This document shows positions 1 to 7,885 of a DNA stretch of 35,956 nt, piece by piece. Positions within the stretch are counted from its first letter, which is position 1, and each line of letters opens with the position of its first letter. Under the pieces are notes generated by a model, which was not told the origin of the DNA, ran no database searches, and saw nothing but the letters and a program-made list of their open reading frames with translations. A program made the position numbers and the translations under genes. Origin of the DNA: Betaproteobacteria bacterium UBA931 (GTDB taxonomy: Bacteria; Pseudomonadota; Gammaproteobacteria; Burkholderiales; Casimicrobiaceae). The DNA is taken from positions 25,744 through 61,699 of the forward strand of contig DBDN01000081.1 of NCBI GenBank assembly GCA_002293615.1. The letters run 5' to 3'.

Positions 1-1311
1 ACCGCCGGCGTTGTCGGTGATCGGCCCATAAGCGTCGAGTGCGACGATAATACCGGTCATCGACAGCATTGCGGTTGCCGCCACGGCGATTCCGAACAAG
101 CCAGCCAACGCGTAAGCGCCGAGAATTGATGCACACACCGCGAGTACCGGCCATGCGGTTGCCTTCATGGAGATGCCGAGGCCGGCAATGATGTTGGTGG
201 CGTGGCCGGTCGTCGATGCTTCGGCGACGTGTTTGACCGGTTTGTAATCGGTGCCGGTGTAGTATTCGGTAATGACAACCATTGCCGCCGTTAACGCCAA
301 GCCGATCAACGATGAGGCAAAGATTCGGCACCAAGTCAGGTCAGGGTAATGCGTATTGATATCGGCAAACATGAGCCGGGTGATTACCGCAAAGCCGATC
401 GCGGCGAGAATGCCGGCCACGATGAGCCCTTTATACAGCGCTTTCATGATTTTGTTATCACCGGTTTTCACGAAGAAGCAGCCGATAATTGAGGCGACGA
501 TGGAAAGTCCGCCCAATGCCAACGGATAAGTGACTGTCGTTTCGGCAATCGCGGGCAACATCAACGCGCCGAGCAACATGGTGGCGACGATGGTTACCGC
601 ATAGGTTTCGAAAAGGTCGGCGGCCATACCGGCGCAGTCACCGACGTTATCGCCGACGTTATCGGCAATCACTGCGGGGTTGCGCGGATCGTCTTCGGGG
701 ATACCGGCTTCAACTTTACCGACAAGATCAGCGCCGACGTCCGCGCCTTTGGTAAAAATGCCGCCACCCAGACGGGCAAAGATCGAGATCAGCGAACCGC
801 CGAAAGCGAGACCGACCAACGGCTGAATGGTATGGTGCAAATCGCGCGAAGCGTCCGGCGCCATGGCCAGCAAGATGCAATAAAAACCGGCAACGCCCAG
901 TAGGCCAAGGCCGACCACCAGCAAACCGGTGATTGCACCGCCGCGGAACGCAATATCAAGCGCTGGGGCGATGCCGCCGCGCGCCGCTTCGGCGGTGCGC
1001 ACATTGGCTCGTACGGAAACGTTCATACCGATATAGCCCGCCGCGCCGGAAAGCACAGCGCCGATCAGAAAACCAAACGCGGTCAGCCAGTTCAACGCGA
1101 TGCCGATGATAATGAATAATACTGCGCCGACGATACCGATGGTCAGATATTGGCGATTCAAATATGCTTTTGCGCCGGCCTGAATCGCGCCGGCGATTTC
1201 ACGCATGCGTTCGTTACCGTCAGATTTTTTGTTGATCCAAGCAATGGATGCGGCACCGTAAACCAGCGCCAGAACGGCGCAGCCAAGCGCCAAAGCGAGT
1301 CCTAGAGACAT
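1..1311 (-). CDS. hppA: Membrane-bound proton (or sodium)-translocating pyrophosphatase, N-terminal part
   Basis: Hydrolyses cytoplasmic pyrophosphate and uses the energy to pump H+ (or Na+) across the membrane. Only the first 437 codons are present. The gene runs off the left edge, and the family is usually about 670-700 residues. Reading the minus strand gives a hydrophobic multi-pass protein with the family hallmarks: a GGGIFTKGADVGADLVGKVE stretch near residues 182-201 and a DNVGDNVGDCAGMAADLFE stretch near 217-235, which carry the Asp/Lys residues that bind Mg-pyrophosphate. The ATG at 1311 gives the usual N-terminal membrane helix. The residue pair that separates K+-dependent from K+-independent enzymes lies further downstream and cannot be read here, so ion specificity is open. 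The DUF2726 gene lies upstream on the same strand, 267 bp away, so co-transcription is possible but not shown. Confidence 0.95.
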   Translation of the reverse strand, partial: MSLGLALALGCAVLALVYGAASIAWINKKSDGNERMREIAGAIQAGAKAYLNRQYLTIGIVGAVLFIIIGIALNWLTAFGFLIGAVLSGAAGYIGMNVSVRANVRTAEAARGGIAPALDIAFRGGAITGLLVVGLGLLGVAGFYCILLAMAPDASRDLHHTIQPLVGLAFGGSLISIFARLGGGIFTKGADVGADLVGKVEAGIPEDDPRNPAVIADNVGDNVGDCAGMAADLFETYAVTIVATMLLGALMLPAIAETTVTYPLALGGLSIVASIIGCFFVKTGDNKIMKALYKGLIVAGILAAIGFAVITRLMFADINTHYPDLTWCRIFASSLIGLALTAAMVVITEYYTGTDYKPVKHVAEASTTGHATNIIAGLGISMKATAWPVLAVCASILGAYALAGLFGIAVAATAMLSMTGIIVALDAYGPITDNAGG

Positions 1312-1578
1312 AACCGTATATTCCCAAAAACTAATTTTCAGGCATCAAGAACGCTTTATGTTCGGACCGAATGCGGTGTCGTTAAAACGTTCGCAGTGCC
1401 TATCCATAACCCCACCAGACGGCGAGGCGCTCAATATGTTGCCGTTTGGGCAAATGTAACTGCGCTCATAAGGCGGCAAACGCGCTATTCTCCGTTTCTT
1501 TGCCGTGCTTGTCGAGCGTTTGCGATAGAAAATACGATTTTTCGTAATTTATGCGGAAAGAACGGAGGAAATGAGACG
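1312..1578. other. Intergenic region upstream of hppA
   Basis: No gene is supported here. It separates the DUF2726 stop (minus strand) from the hppA start. I see no convincing terminator, and only a weak GGGA element before the hppA ATG. An open frame on the plus strand crosses this stretch but runs antisense through the DUF2726 gene and shows no recognisable protein. Confidence 0.5.
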
Positions 1579-2181
1579 CTATGCAATAAGGGTTTTCGGG
1601 GCCAGTACCAGATGGCGCAGTTCTTCTTCGGTGGGCGGGTGCAATGGGTCGAAAGAAAGATAATTGGCGCCGGCCGTTTTCAAAGCTGCTTGCTTGGCTT
1701 TATGCAGGCGCATGCGGTCAGTGTCTGTGACAATGGCAGGGTCTTCAAGATCAACGATGGCGATGATGACCATGTCGCCATCACAAATGACAAAGCTGAC
1801 GTCGAGGAAGGCGATGCGGCGAAACGCTTCGATACGCATTTCATCACCTTCTATGCCCGCAAGTTGTAATAAATCGATCATGCGGACACGCGCCAGCACT
1901 TCATGCTGAGGAAAGGCATGTTTTAAATATTGGTACGCGATTGTTTCCAGTTTGCTCAAAAAACGCGGGCGCATCATATAAAAACCGGGCTGTTCCGCCG
2001 AAGATAATAAACGCGTGGTTTCTCCCTCGGTCCAGCCGGGCAGTGATACGGTGTCTGCGCCGATCATGGCCCGAAATTTTTTTGCCTGCTTGTCGCGCCG
2101 GATAAAGCCGGTGATAACGATTACGGCAAAAACGATCAATAGAAAAGTAAACAGCCAAACACCATTTCCCGGATTATCCAT
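1579..2181 (-). CDS. DUF2726-like protein with an N-terminal membrane anchor
   Basis: A 200-residue protein. Residues about 8-27 form one hydrophobic helix (VWLFTFLLIVFAVIVITGFI) followed by RRDKQAKK, which predicts a single-pass anchor with the bulk in the cytoplasm. Residues about 55-190 resemble DUF2726: an LLSSAEQPGFY start, a VLARVRMIDLL strand, a LDVSFVICD...AIVDLED core, and a late 'K..AGANYLSFDP' segment. DUF2726 proteins are thought to be related to nuclease-like folds, but the function is unknown and the acidic core here is only loosely conserved, so no activity is claimed. There is no good Shine-Dalgarno before the ATG. The neighbour hppA lies downstream on the same strand, and the cobalamin riboswitch of btuB lies upstream in the other direction. 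Confidence 0.75.
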   Translation of the reverse strand: MDNPGNGVWLFTFLLIVFAVIVITGFIRRDKQAKKFRAMIGADTVSLPGWTEGETTRLLSSAEQPGFYMMRPRFLSKLETIAYQYLKHAFPQHEVLARVRMIDLLQLAGIEGDEMRIEAFRRIAFLDVSFVICDGDMVIIAIVDLEDPAIVTDTDRMRLHKAKQAALKTAGANYLSFDPLHPPTEEELRHLVLAPKTLIA

Positions 2182-2229
2182 AATTTATTGACGTTGCTTT
2201 TATCTCGTTTGTTGATTCAACCTGGAATA

Positions 2230-2258
2230 TTTTTCGATTTTTTGGAAAAAACGAAAAA
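2230..2258. repeat. AT-rich inverted repeat in the DUF2726/btuB divergent region
   Basis: TTTTTCG pairs with CGAAAAA and an inner TTTTTT pairs with AAAAAA around GG, with one unpaired A, making a stem of 13 pairs. It lies between two divergent genes and overlaps the possible -35 of the btuB promoter. It could be an operator or a bidirectional terminator-like hairpin. No function is shown. Confidence 0.4.
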
Positions 2259-2271
2259 CCTCTTCTATATA
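2242..2271 (+). promoter_or_regulatory. Possible sigma-70 promoter of btuB
   Basis: TTGGAA (2242-2247), 18 bases, then TATATA (2266-2271). A start near 2279 would put the cobalamin riboswitch at the beginning of the transcript, as expected. The match is moderate, and the AT-rich context makes false positives likely. Confidence 0.4.
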
Positions 2272-2304
2272 TTACATGAAATCAATACAATACACATTTC
2301 GTTT

Positions 2305-2490
2305 ATCAGGTGTCTGTCGCCGATGAGGTACAGATGAAACGGGAATACGGTGTGTTTGCAACAGCAGATAATTCCGTAGCTGCCCCCGCAACGGTAATTC
2401 GGTGTGGGCGATTCAAGAAGCCACTGTTTAATCAATAAATGGGAAGGCGAATCGTCAAATCCGATAAGCCCGGAGACCGGCCTGATGAAA
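2305..2490 (+). promoter_or_regulatory. Cobalamin riboswitch
   Basis: The leader has the conserved blocks of the adenosylcobalamin class in order: CAGGTG (2308-2313), GATGAAACGGGAATACGGTG (2333-2352), the CTGCCCCCGCAACGGTAA block near 2380, GCCACTG...GGGAAGGCG (2420-2450), and a B12 box AAGCCCGGAGACCGGCCTGA (2465-2484). It sits directly upstream of the cobalamin receptor gene btuB, where this riboswitch is typical. In Gram-negative btuB leaders, ligand binding usually blocks translation initiation. An 8-bp perfect hairpin follows (2535-2554) and has no long T-run. Confidence 0.93.
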
Positions 2491-2534
2491 TGATGGTCAA
2501 TACGCGGAGGGCGTTGATGGCGAATCGGAATTTC

Positions 2535-2554
2535 CGGCAGCGTGGGCGCTGCCG
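2535..2554 (+). promoter_or_regulatory. Expression-platform hairpin of the cobalamin riboswitch
   Basis: CGGCAGCG and CGCTGCCG pair perfectly around a TGGG loop, about 50 nt after the B12 box and about 47 nt before the btuB ATG. With no T-tract it does not look like an intrinsic terminator, so translational control or an alternative pairing with the aptamer is more likely. Its role is inferred. Confidence 0.45.
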
Positions 2555-2601
2555 CGCTGTTTCGTACGCTCTCCTAAAAAGAACTATTGGAAAGGGAGAG
2601 T

Positions 2602-4464
2602 ATGAATCTGTATCATCAATATGCTTGGTTGCTGGCACTGATTGCTGCAGTGCCTTCACCGCTTTTTGCGCAGCAGAGCGCCGGTTTTCTGCCGGAGATT
2701 GTCGTCACCGCGACGCGCAACGAAATACCGTTTGAAGATGCGCTCGCCGATGTGACCGTGATCGATGAGGATCGTATCGAAAAAAGCGGCGCTGCCAGCC
2801 TGGGAGAGTTGCTGCGTCGTCAACCTGGCGTTGAGATTGTTCATAACGGCGGCACAGCGGCGATGACCAGCGCTTTCGTACGCGGCAGTAACAGCGGCCA
2901 TGTGGTGGTTTTGATCGATGGTGTGCGTACGGCATCGGTTTCAACAGGCGCCACGTCATTGGAGATGATTCCGCTTGAGCAAATCAGCCGCATTGAAATT
3001 GTACGTGGCGCGGCTTCATCGTTGTATGGCGCGGATGCGGTTGGCGGTATTATCCAGATTTTCACCAAACGCGGCGATGGCGTTCCGCTATCACTGTCCG
3101 GCGAAGTCGCGTGTGGTACGGATCGCACTTGCCGCAGCAATGGGCAGGCTTCCGGTGAAAGCGGGCCATTGCGCTGGTCGTTCGGCTTGGGCAACGAGCA
3201 TAGTGATGGTTTTAATGCGATTGTTAACCCCAATCATTACAGTTACCAACCGGATCGCGATGGTTACCAGAAAAATCATCAGCGTGCCGCATTTGAGTTA
3301 AAGGTACACGATGACCACCGCTTGAATGTTTCTTTTTTTCGTAGCGACATTAATGCGCAAATTGATTCCGGCTCGAATGATGATGAGCGGACAAAAACGG
3401 TGTACGCGCAGGGGCAATTGGGTGGCGAGCATCGTGTTGCCGGGCTTTGGACAGCGCGTTGGCAGTATGCTGATATGCATAACGATTCGGAAACGCGAGG
3501 TTGGGGCGACATTTATCACTACAAAACACGAGAAAAGCAATATTCGTTTCAGAATGATGTTAATGTCAATCTGGGCCCGTTAAGCGGGACTTTATTGGCG
3601 GCATTTGAACACCGCCAGGAAAGATTGGTCAGCAGTACTGAATTTGATCGCGATCGACGCGACACCAATGCGTTGATCGGCGGTTATCGCTGGCAGCGCG
3701 ATCAACACGCGTTGCAGTTATCAACGCGTTACGACCATTCATCGCAATACCAGGGCGAAACCACGTGGGGCGTAAACTATGGTTACGCGTTTGCGCCGAA
3801 CTGGAAAGTAGTGGTTGGTACGGGCAGCGCGTTTAAAGCGCCGTCGTTTAACGATCTTTATTTTCCCGGTTACGCCAACCCGGATTTGGCGCCTGAGAAA
3901 GCGCGCAATGTCGAGCTGGGTGTTCGTCAATTGTTGCGGCGCGGCTCTCTTGCCGGAGAAAGGCGGTTGACAGCGTGGGAAAACCGTGTCAGCAATCTGA
4001 TTGCGTATACCTGCAACGGCGAATATGTTTGCCGCCCGGAAAATGTCAACAATGCCCGTTTGCATGGCATTACGTTAAGCGGCGACTTTGACTGGTCTGA
4101 TTATGGCGTGGCGTTTTCTTTCGACTGGCAATCGCCGAAAGATCGCGATACGGGACGTTTGCTGGCGCGCCGCGCGAAAACGCATGGCAGCATTACGTTC
4201 AGTCGCCGGTTTGGGGCGTTTTATGGCGCGATTAATGTTCTGGGCAGCGGCTATCGTTATGATGACGCGGCGAACACTACGCGGCTCGGCGGTTATGGTG
4301 TGGTCAATCTGTCTGCCGAATGGACAACACCGCTGTCGCAGCAGGCATCGCTGACCTGGTTTGCCCATATCGATAATCTGCTCGATAAGGATTACGCGCT
4401 TGCTGCCGATTATGCAACGGGCGGACTGCAGATGATGGTTGGCGTGCGCGGTAAATTCAACTGA
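2602..4464 (+). CDS. btuB: TonB-dependent vitamin B12 receptor BtuB
   Basis: Outer-membrane barrel that imports cobalamin using TonB energy. The ATG at 2602 is preferred over an upstream TTG at 2587 because AAAGGGAG sits 4-5 bases before it and it opens a clean signal peptide (MNLYHQYAWLLALIAAVPSP, then LFA and cleavage before QQ). The mature N-terminus carries a TonB box-like PEIVVTAT. A plug domain follows (residues about 40-150: ADVTVIDEDRIEKSGA, LLRRQPGVEI, RIEIVRGAASSLYGADAVGG). The 22-strand type barrel then ends in the typical aromatic-poor GVRGKFN. Length is 620 residues, close to E. coli BtuB. The cobalamin riboswitch immediately upstream supports B12 over other substrates, and a terminator follows the stop. 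Confidence 0.95.
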   Translation: MNLYHQYAWLLALIAAVPSPLFAQQSAGFLPEIVVTATRNEIPFEDALADVTVIDEDRIEKSGAASLGELLRRQPGVEIVHNGGTAAMTSAFVRGSNSGHVVVLIDGVRTASVSTGATSLEMIPLEQISRIEIVRGAASSLYGADAVGGIIQIFTKRGDGVPLSLSGEVACGTDRTCRSNGQASGESGPLRWSFGLGNEHSDGFNAIVNPNHYSYQPDRDGYQKNHQRAAFELKVHDDHRLNVSFFRSDINAQIDSGSNDDERTKTVYAQGQLGGEHRVAGLWTARWQYADMHNDSETRGWGDIYHYKTREKQYSFQNDVNVNLGPLSGTLLAAFEHRQERLVSSTEFDRDRRDTNALIGGYRWQRDQHALQLSTRYDHSSQYQGETTWGVNYGYAFAPNWKVVVGTGSAFKAPSFNDLYFPGYANPDLAPEKARNVELGVRQLLRRGSLAGERRLTAWENRVSNLIAYTCNGEYVCRPENVNNARLHGITLSGDFDWSDYGVAFSFDWQSPKDRDTGRLLARRAKTHGSITFSRRFGAFYGAINVLGSGYRYDDAANTTRLGGYGVVNLSAEWTTPLSQQASLTWFAHIDNLLDKDYALAADYATGGLQMMVGVRGKFN

Positions 4465-4465
4465 T

Positions 4466-4516
4466 GGCCGGGCATGTGTACAATGGATTTCATGCCGGGA
4501 ATTTTTTGTTTTTTTG
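4466..4516 (+). terminator. Intrinsic terminator after btuB
   Basis: GGCATG (4471-4476) pairs with CATGCC (4491-4496), extended by CC/GG past one bulged G. The stem is followed by a long T-rich tract (4501-4516). It lies just after the btuB stop, so the riboswitch-controlled transcript probably ends here before the VOC gene. Confidence 0.7.
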
Positions 4517-4572
4517 TATCTTGTGCGAAGGCTGTTCCGTAAAAATAACTTTGAGAAAGGCTTGAAAGAACC

Positions 4573-5010
4573 ATGAACAGAATAAATCTTGTTTGCCTTG
4601 GTGTTCGCGACATGGAAAAATCTTTGGCGTTTTATAAAAACATAGGGTTCAAAACCTATGTTAAGGAAAATAATCCGCCGATCGTCTTTTTCGATAACCA
4701 AGGGAGCAAACTGGAACTTTATCCCATAGAAAAGCTTGCCGAAGATATCAATGCCGATCATTCGCCCGAGGTTTGCCGGGCGGGATTTTGCGGCATTACT
4801 TTGGCCTGTAATATGAAATCGGAGCGGGAGGTTGACGATTTAATGAGTACGGTTGCCAATCATGGCGGCACGGTGGTTAAAAAACCGGGACATGTTTTTT
4901 GGGGCGGTTACAGTGGCTATTTTCAGGATCCGGACGGTTATTATTGGGAAATTGCCTATGGTTCCGTTTGGGAGTTTGATGAAAAGGATATGCTGATTAT
5001 TCATGAATAA
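4573..5010 (+). CDS. VOC (glyoxalase/bleomycin-resistance) fold protein
   Basis: A 145-residue protein with the paired beta-alpha-beta-beta-beta pattern of the vicinal-oxygen-chelate superfamily. The N-terminal half has LVCLGVRDMEKSLAFYKNIGF. The C-terminal half ends in the usual YFQDPDGYYWEIAY metal-site motif, whose Glu is a likely ligand. The first strand has no His where glyoxalase I has one, so it is unlikely to be a true glyoxalase I. Substrate is unknown. It lies between btuB (after its terminator) and btuF, a place not obviously linked to B12 uptake. Dyad sequences (4997-5010 and 5010-5027) overlap its stop. Confidence 0.85.
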   Translation: MNRINLVCLGVRDMEKSLAFYKNIGFKTYVKENNPPIVFFDNQGSKLELYPIEKLAEDINADHSPEVCRAGFCGITLACNMKSEREVDDLMSTVANHGGTVVKKPGHVFWGGYSGYFQDPDGYYWEIAYGSVWEFDEKDMLIIHE

Positions 5011-5124
5011 ATCATTGCTGAATGATTGCTCGTAATGGGTATGCGAAACGTGGTTGTCCGGTTGAAATTTTTATGGTGTGAGGCACGTTATTTTCTGATT
5101 GCATATTCAGGATTACGAAAAAAC

Positions 5125-6018
5125 ATGGTTTTGAAATGTGCCGGGCAAAAGGTGGCGGCCAGTATTGCATCCGTTATCTTGTTGCTGTCGTCTCATCATG
5201 TGGTTGCGCAAACAGCGGCCGTCGACAGCACGGGGGCGCGGATTACCTTAACGCAAGCGGCGAAACGCATTGTCACTTTGTCGCCACACGCAACCGAGTT
5301 GGTTGTTGCAGCGGGCGCGCTTGATGCGATCGTCGCCGTATCCGAATATTCCGATACGCCGGATCAAGTGAAATCGTTGCCGGTGGTAGGCAATGCCTCG
5401 GCGTTGGATTATGAAAGAATTGTCGCGTTGCGACCGGATTTGATCGTAGCCCCCTCTTATGTGCAATCCGCCCAACGTGCCTTATTAAAGAATTACCCGT
5501 TATTTATTGTCGATGCTAAAACGCCGGAGGCGATTGCTGACGAAATTGTTGCTTTGGGCGCGTTAACGGGTCATGAAACGATTGCCGCCCAAGAGGCGTC
5601 GCGGTTACGGTTACGGCTGAATGCTTTACGCGCGCAGCGCGGTGGAAAACACGTCCGCGTGTTTTACTTGGTCTGGAATGAACCGATTTATACGGTCGGC
5701 GGGGCATCGCTTATCAATCAGGCGATTCGGTTTTGCGGTGCGACAAATATTTTTTCGGAAATGCCGGCAGCTTTTCCGGTTGTCTCCCGGGAAGCGGTCA
5801 TTCAGGCAGCGCCGGAGTTGATGATTTTGGGCGCTTCGGAAAAAAACTTTGAGGTATGGCGTCAAGATTGGCTGCGCTGGACACAAATTCCCGCGACGGA
5901 AAAACAAAGTATCGTTCGTGTTGATCCCGATTTATTGCATCGCCCGGGGCCGCGCTTTATCGACGGGATGGAGACGCTGTGCCGGACGATTGCGCAAGCG
6001 AAGGCACAAAAGTTTTGA
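5125..6018 (+). CDS. btuF: Periplasmic cobalamin-binding protein BtuF
   Basis: Substrate-binding partner of the BtuCD ABC importer. The ATG at 5125 is chosen because it opens a signal peptide (KVAASIASVILLLSSHHVVA, cleavage near residue 28 before QT). A longer reading from 5026 would add about 33 residues with no signal character. The mature part matches the PF01497 fold: RIVTLSPHATELVVAAGA, a SEYSDTPDQ loop, LDYERIVALRPDLIVA, and a late VSREAVIQAAPELMILG. Length is 297 residues; E. coli BtuF is 266. Its 3' end overlaps the convergent btuD gene by 62 bp. The nearby btuB and btuCD fix the substrate as most likely cobalamin, though related iron-siderophore binders share this fold. Confidence 0.9.
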   Translation: MVLKCAGQKVAASIASVILLLSSHHVVAQTAAVDSTGARITLTQAAKRIVTLSPHATELVVAAGALDAIVAVSEYSDTPDQVKSLPVVGNASALDYERIVALRPDLIVAPSYVQSAQRALLKNYPLFIVDAKTPEAIADEIVALGALTGHETIAAQEASRLRLRLNALRAQRGGKHVRVFYLVWNEPIYTVGGASLINQAIRFCGATNIFSEMPAAFPVVSREAVIQAAPELMILGASEKNFEVWRQDWLRWTQIPATEKQSIVRVDPDLLHRPGPRFIDGMETLCRTIAQAKAQKF

Positions 6019-6766
6019 CGCCTTTTTTTTCCAGCGCGATCATCGGCGTATGAAAAAGTTGGGAGAGCGCGGCCTCGGAGAGTAATTGGGCAGCATCACC
6101 CCATTGGCTTTCTTTCCCATTAAGCAGTATCACATGATCGGCGTAACGCGTTGCCAGGTGCGGCTCATGCAATACCATGAGTAGCGCCGCGCACTGTTTT
6201 TTGACATGCGCGCAAACGGCGTCGAGCGCTGTAATTTGTTGCCCTGGATCGAGGTGAACCGCGGGTTCGTCCAGCAAATACAATTGCGGTTGCTGTGTCA
6301 GCATTGCCGCCAGCGCGACGCGCTGGCGTTCGCCGGCGGATAAAGTGCGGACATCGCGTTCGCGCAATGCTTCCAGACCAAACAAGGCAAGCGCTTCGCA
6401 CGTTAACGCGTAATCTTCTTCGTTTTCCCACTGCCACGTCGGGAAATGCGGATGACGCCCGGCGAGCACAGCATCGAATACCGTTAAGCTGAAGGCGTCA
6501 AACGGCAGCGCGGAAAAAAAAGCGCGCAATTTTGCTTGTGCGTGCAACGATATATGCGCGATATTTTGATCGGCCAGTAATATTTCGCCGCGGTAGTTTG
6601 GCAAAAGGCCGGCAAGGCAAGAAAGTAAAGTGGTTTTTCCGGTGCCGTTTGGGCCGAGTATTGCCCAGCATTCGCCACGGCGTACCTGAAACGACAGGTC
6701 GCAAAATAATTCGTGCCGGTGACGGGCGAAGCCCAATCGGCGAACATCAAGCAATATTTCGGGCAT
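5957..6766 (-). CDS. btuD: Cobalamin ABC transporter ATP-binding protein BtuD (FecE-type)
   Basis: Cytoplasmic ATPase driving cobalamin import through BtuC. Visible motifs: Walker A GPNGTGKTT (residues about 38-46), signature LSAGERQRV, Walker B LYLLDEP, and the switch His in LHEPH. The signature has Ala where the consensus LSGGQ has Gly, a common variant. Length is 269 residues, normal for the family. Its ATG overlaps the btuC stop (TAATG), so the two are translationally coupled. The last 62 bp run through the btuF end on the other strand, which makes antisense overlap of the two transcripts likely. Substrate is assigned from context, since FecE-type ATPases look alike. Confidence 0.92.
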   Translation of the reverse strand: MPEILLDVRRLGFARHRHELFCDLSFQVRRGECWAILGPNGTGKTTLLSCLAGLLPNYRGEILLADQNIAHISLHAQAKLRAFFSALPFDAFSLTVFDAVLAGRHPHFPTWQWENEEDYALTCEALALFGLEALRERDVRTLSAGERQRVALAAMLTQQPQLYLLDEPAVHLDPGQQITALDAVCAHVKKQCAALLMVLHEPHLATRYADHVILLNGKESQWGDAAQLLSEAALSQLFHTPMIALEKKGVKTFVPSLAQSSGTASPSRR

Positions 6767-7788
6767 TATGCTCGCCTCAATAAAAGCAGAAAGATTGGTA
6801 CGCCAATCAGTGCGGTAAGTACGCCGGTCGGCAACATGTAAGGCGCGGCGATCGTGCGTGCCAATACGTCAGCAAACATTAAAAATGCGCCGCCGCCCAA
6901 TGCGCATGCAGGCAACAAGATGCGTTGATCGTTGCCAAGCATCAGACGCAGCGCATGAGGGACGATCAGGCCAATGAAAGGCAAACAACCCGCGGTTACC
7001 ACGGAAGCGGCAGTGGCAAGCGCGGCGAGCAGATAAAGCATCATCTGTGTCCGTTTCACGGGGACGCCGAGCGTTTCGGCGTATTGGCTGCCTTGGACAA
7101 GGCGATTTAAGTGCCTTGCTTGTGGCCAGATCAATGAAAGCGTAAACGCCAGCACGGCAAGAGCCGGCCAATAAACGCGGGCATTCGATAAGTCGCCCAT
7201 CAGCCAGGTCAACGCGCCACGGAGTTGTGCATCGGGTGCCAAGGTCAGCAATAAAACAATGAGTGCGCCCCAGCCGGCGGCGATGACAACGCCTGTTAAC
7301 AACAGGCGGGGCATGATGCCGATGGCCAGCGCAGGCTCTGTTTTCCCGAAACCGAATTGGCCAAAACCGAATGCGCCAAACCAGACGAGAAATGTGGAAA
7401 GCAATGCGCCGGTTAATGCCAGCGGCGCTTGTAAAATGGGCGTTGCCAACAGTAAAGCGCATAACGCGCCTACCGCAGCGCCGCCGGAAACACCGAGTAC
7501 ATACGGGTCTGCCAATGGGTTACGCAACAACAGTTGCATCATGGCGCCGGCAAGTGCCAGTAATCCGCCGCAGGCAAACGCGGCCAAAGCTCGCGGCAGG
7601 CGCAAATCAAGGACGATGGCCGCATGCTCGCCGGACGCTCCGTTAAGCGCAGAGATAATTTGCGTGAGCGGAATCGAGACGCTGCCGGACAACAAAGACA
7701 ACCCCAGCGTCGCCAACGCACACAGCGACAGCAAAATCAGGATAAGGAAATAACGCCGTTGGCGGATACGATACAAATTTTGCGACAT
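6766..7788 (-). CDS. btuC: Cobalamin ABC transporter permease BtuC (FecCD family)
   Basis: Inner-membrane permease, 340 residues from the ATG at 7788, with about ten hydrophobic helices. Family motifs include LRLPRALAAFACGGLLALAG, MMQLLLRNPLADPYVLGVSG (residues about 85-105) and the C-terminal FIGLIVPHALRLMLGNDQR segment that contacts the ATPase. The frame stays open upstream, with ATGs near 7830 and at 7893. None has a clear Shine-Dalgarno, so the start is uncertain. The 7788 start gives the typical short N-terminus (MSQNLYRIRQRR) before helix 1. It forms an operon with btuD. Confidence 0.9.
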   Translation of the reverse strand: MSQNLYRIRQRRYFLILILLSLCALATLGLSLLSGSVSIPLTQIISALNGASGEHAAIVLDLRLPRALAAFACGGLLALAGAMMQLLLRNPLADPYVLGVSGGAAVGALCALLLATPILQAPLALTGALLSTFLVWFGAFGFGQFGFGKTEPALAIGIMPRLLLTGVVIAAGWGALIVLLLTLAPDAQLRGALTWLMGDLSNARVYWPALAVLAFTLSLIWPQARHLNRLVQGSQYAETLGVPVKRTQMMLYLLAALATAASVVTAGCLPFIGLIVPHALRLMLGNDQRILLPACALGGGAFLMFADVLARTIAAPYMLPTGVLTALIGVPIFLLLLRRA

Positions 7789-7844
7789 GAGGGCATTATA
7801 CGGAAAAGCCGGAAAGGGAAACGGCATCATCAAAAGATGCGCTT

Positions 7845-7850
7845 TATAAT
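7845..7850 (+). promoter_or_regulatory. Possible -10 element for greB
   Basis: A perfect TATAAT lies 35 bases before the greB ATG, which would give a leader of about 29 nt. No good -35 is seen at the right distance, so this rests on the -10 alone. Confidence 0.35.
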
Positions 7851-7885
7851 ACCGGCTCGATTTCGTAAACCGACGACACCGCTTC

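Noticed and set aside
1396..1869. 157-residue plus-strand open frame
   Set aside because: It is antisense to the DUF2726 gene, whose frame has a recognisable family pattern.
4075..4761. 228-residue minus-strand open frame across the end of btuB and the VOC gene
   Set aside because: It crosses two well-supported genes and a terminator on the other strand and shows no family motifs.
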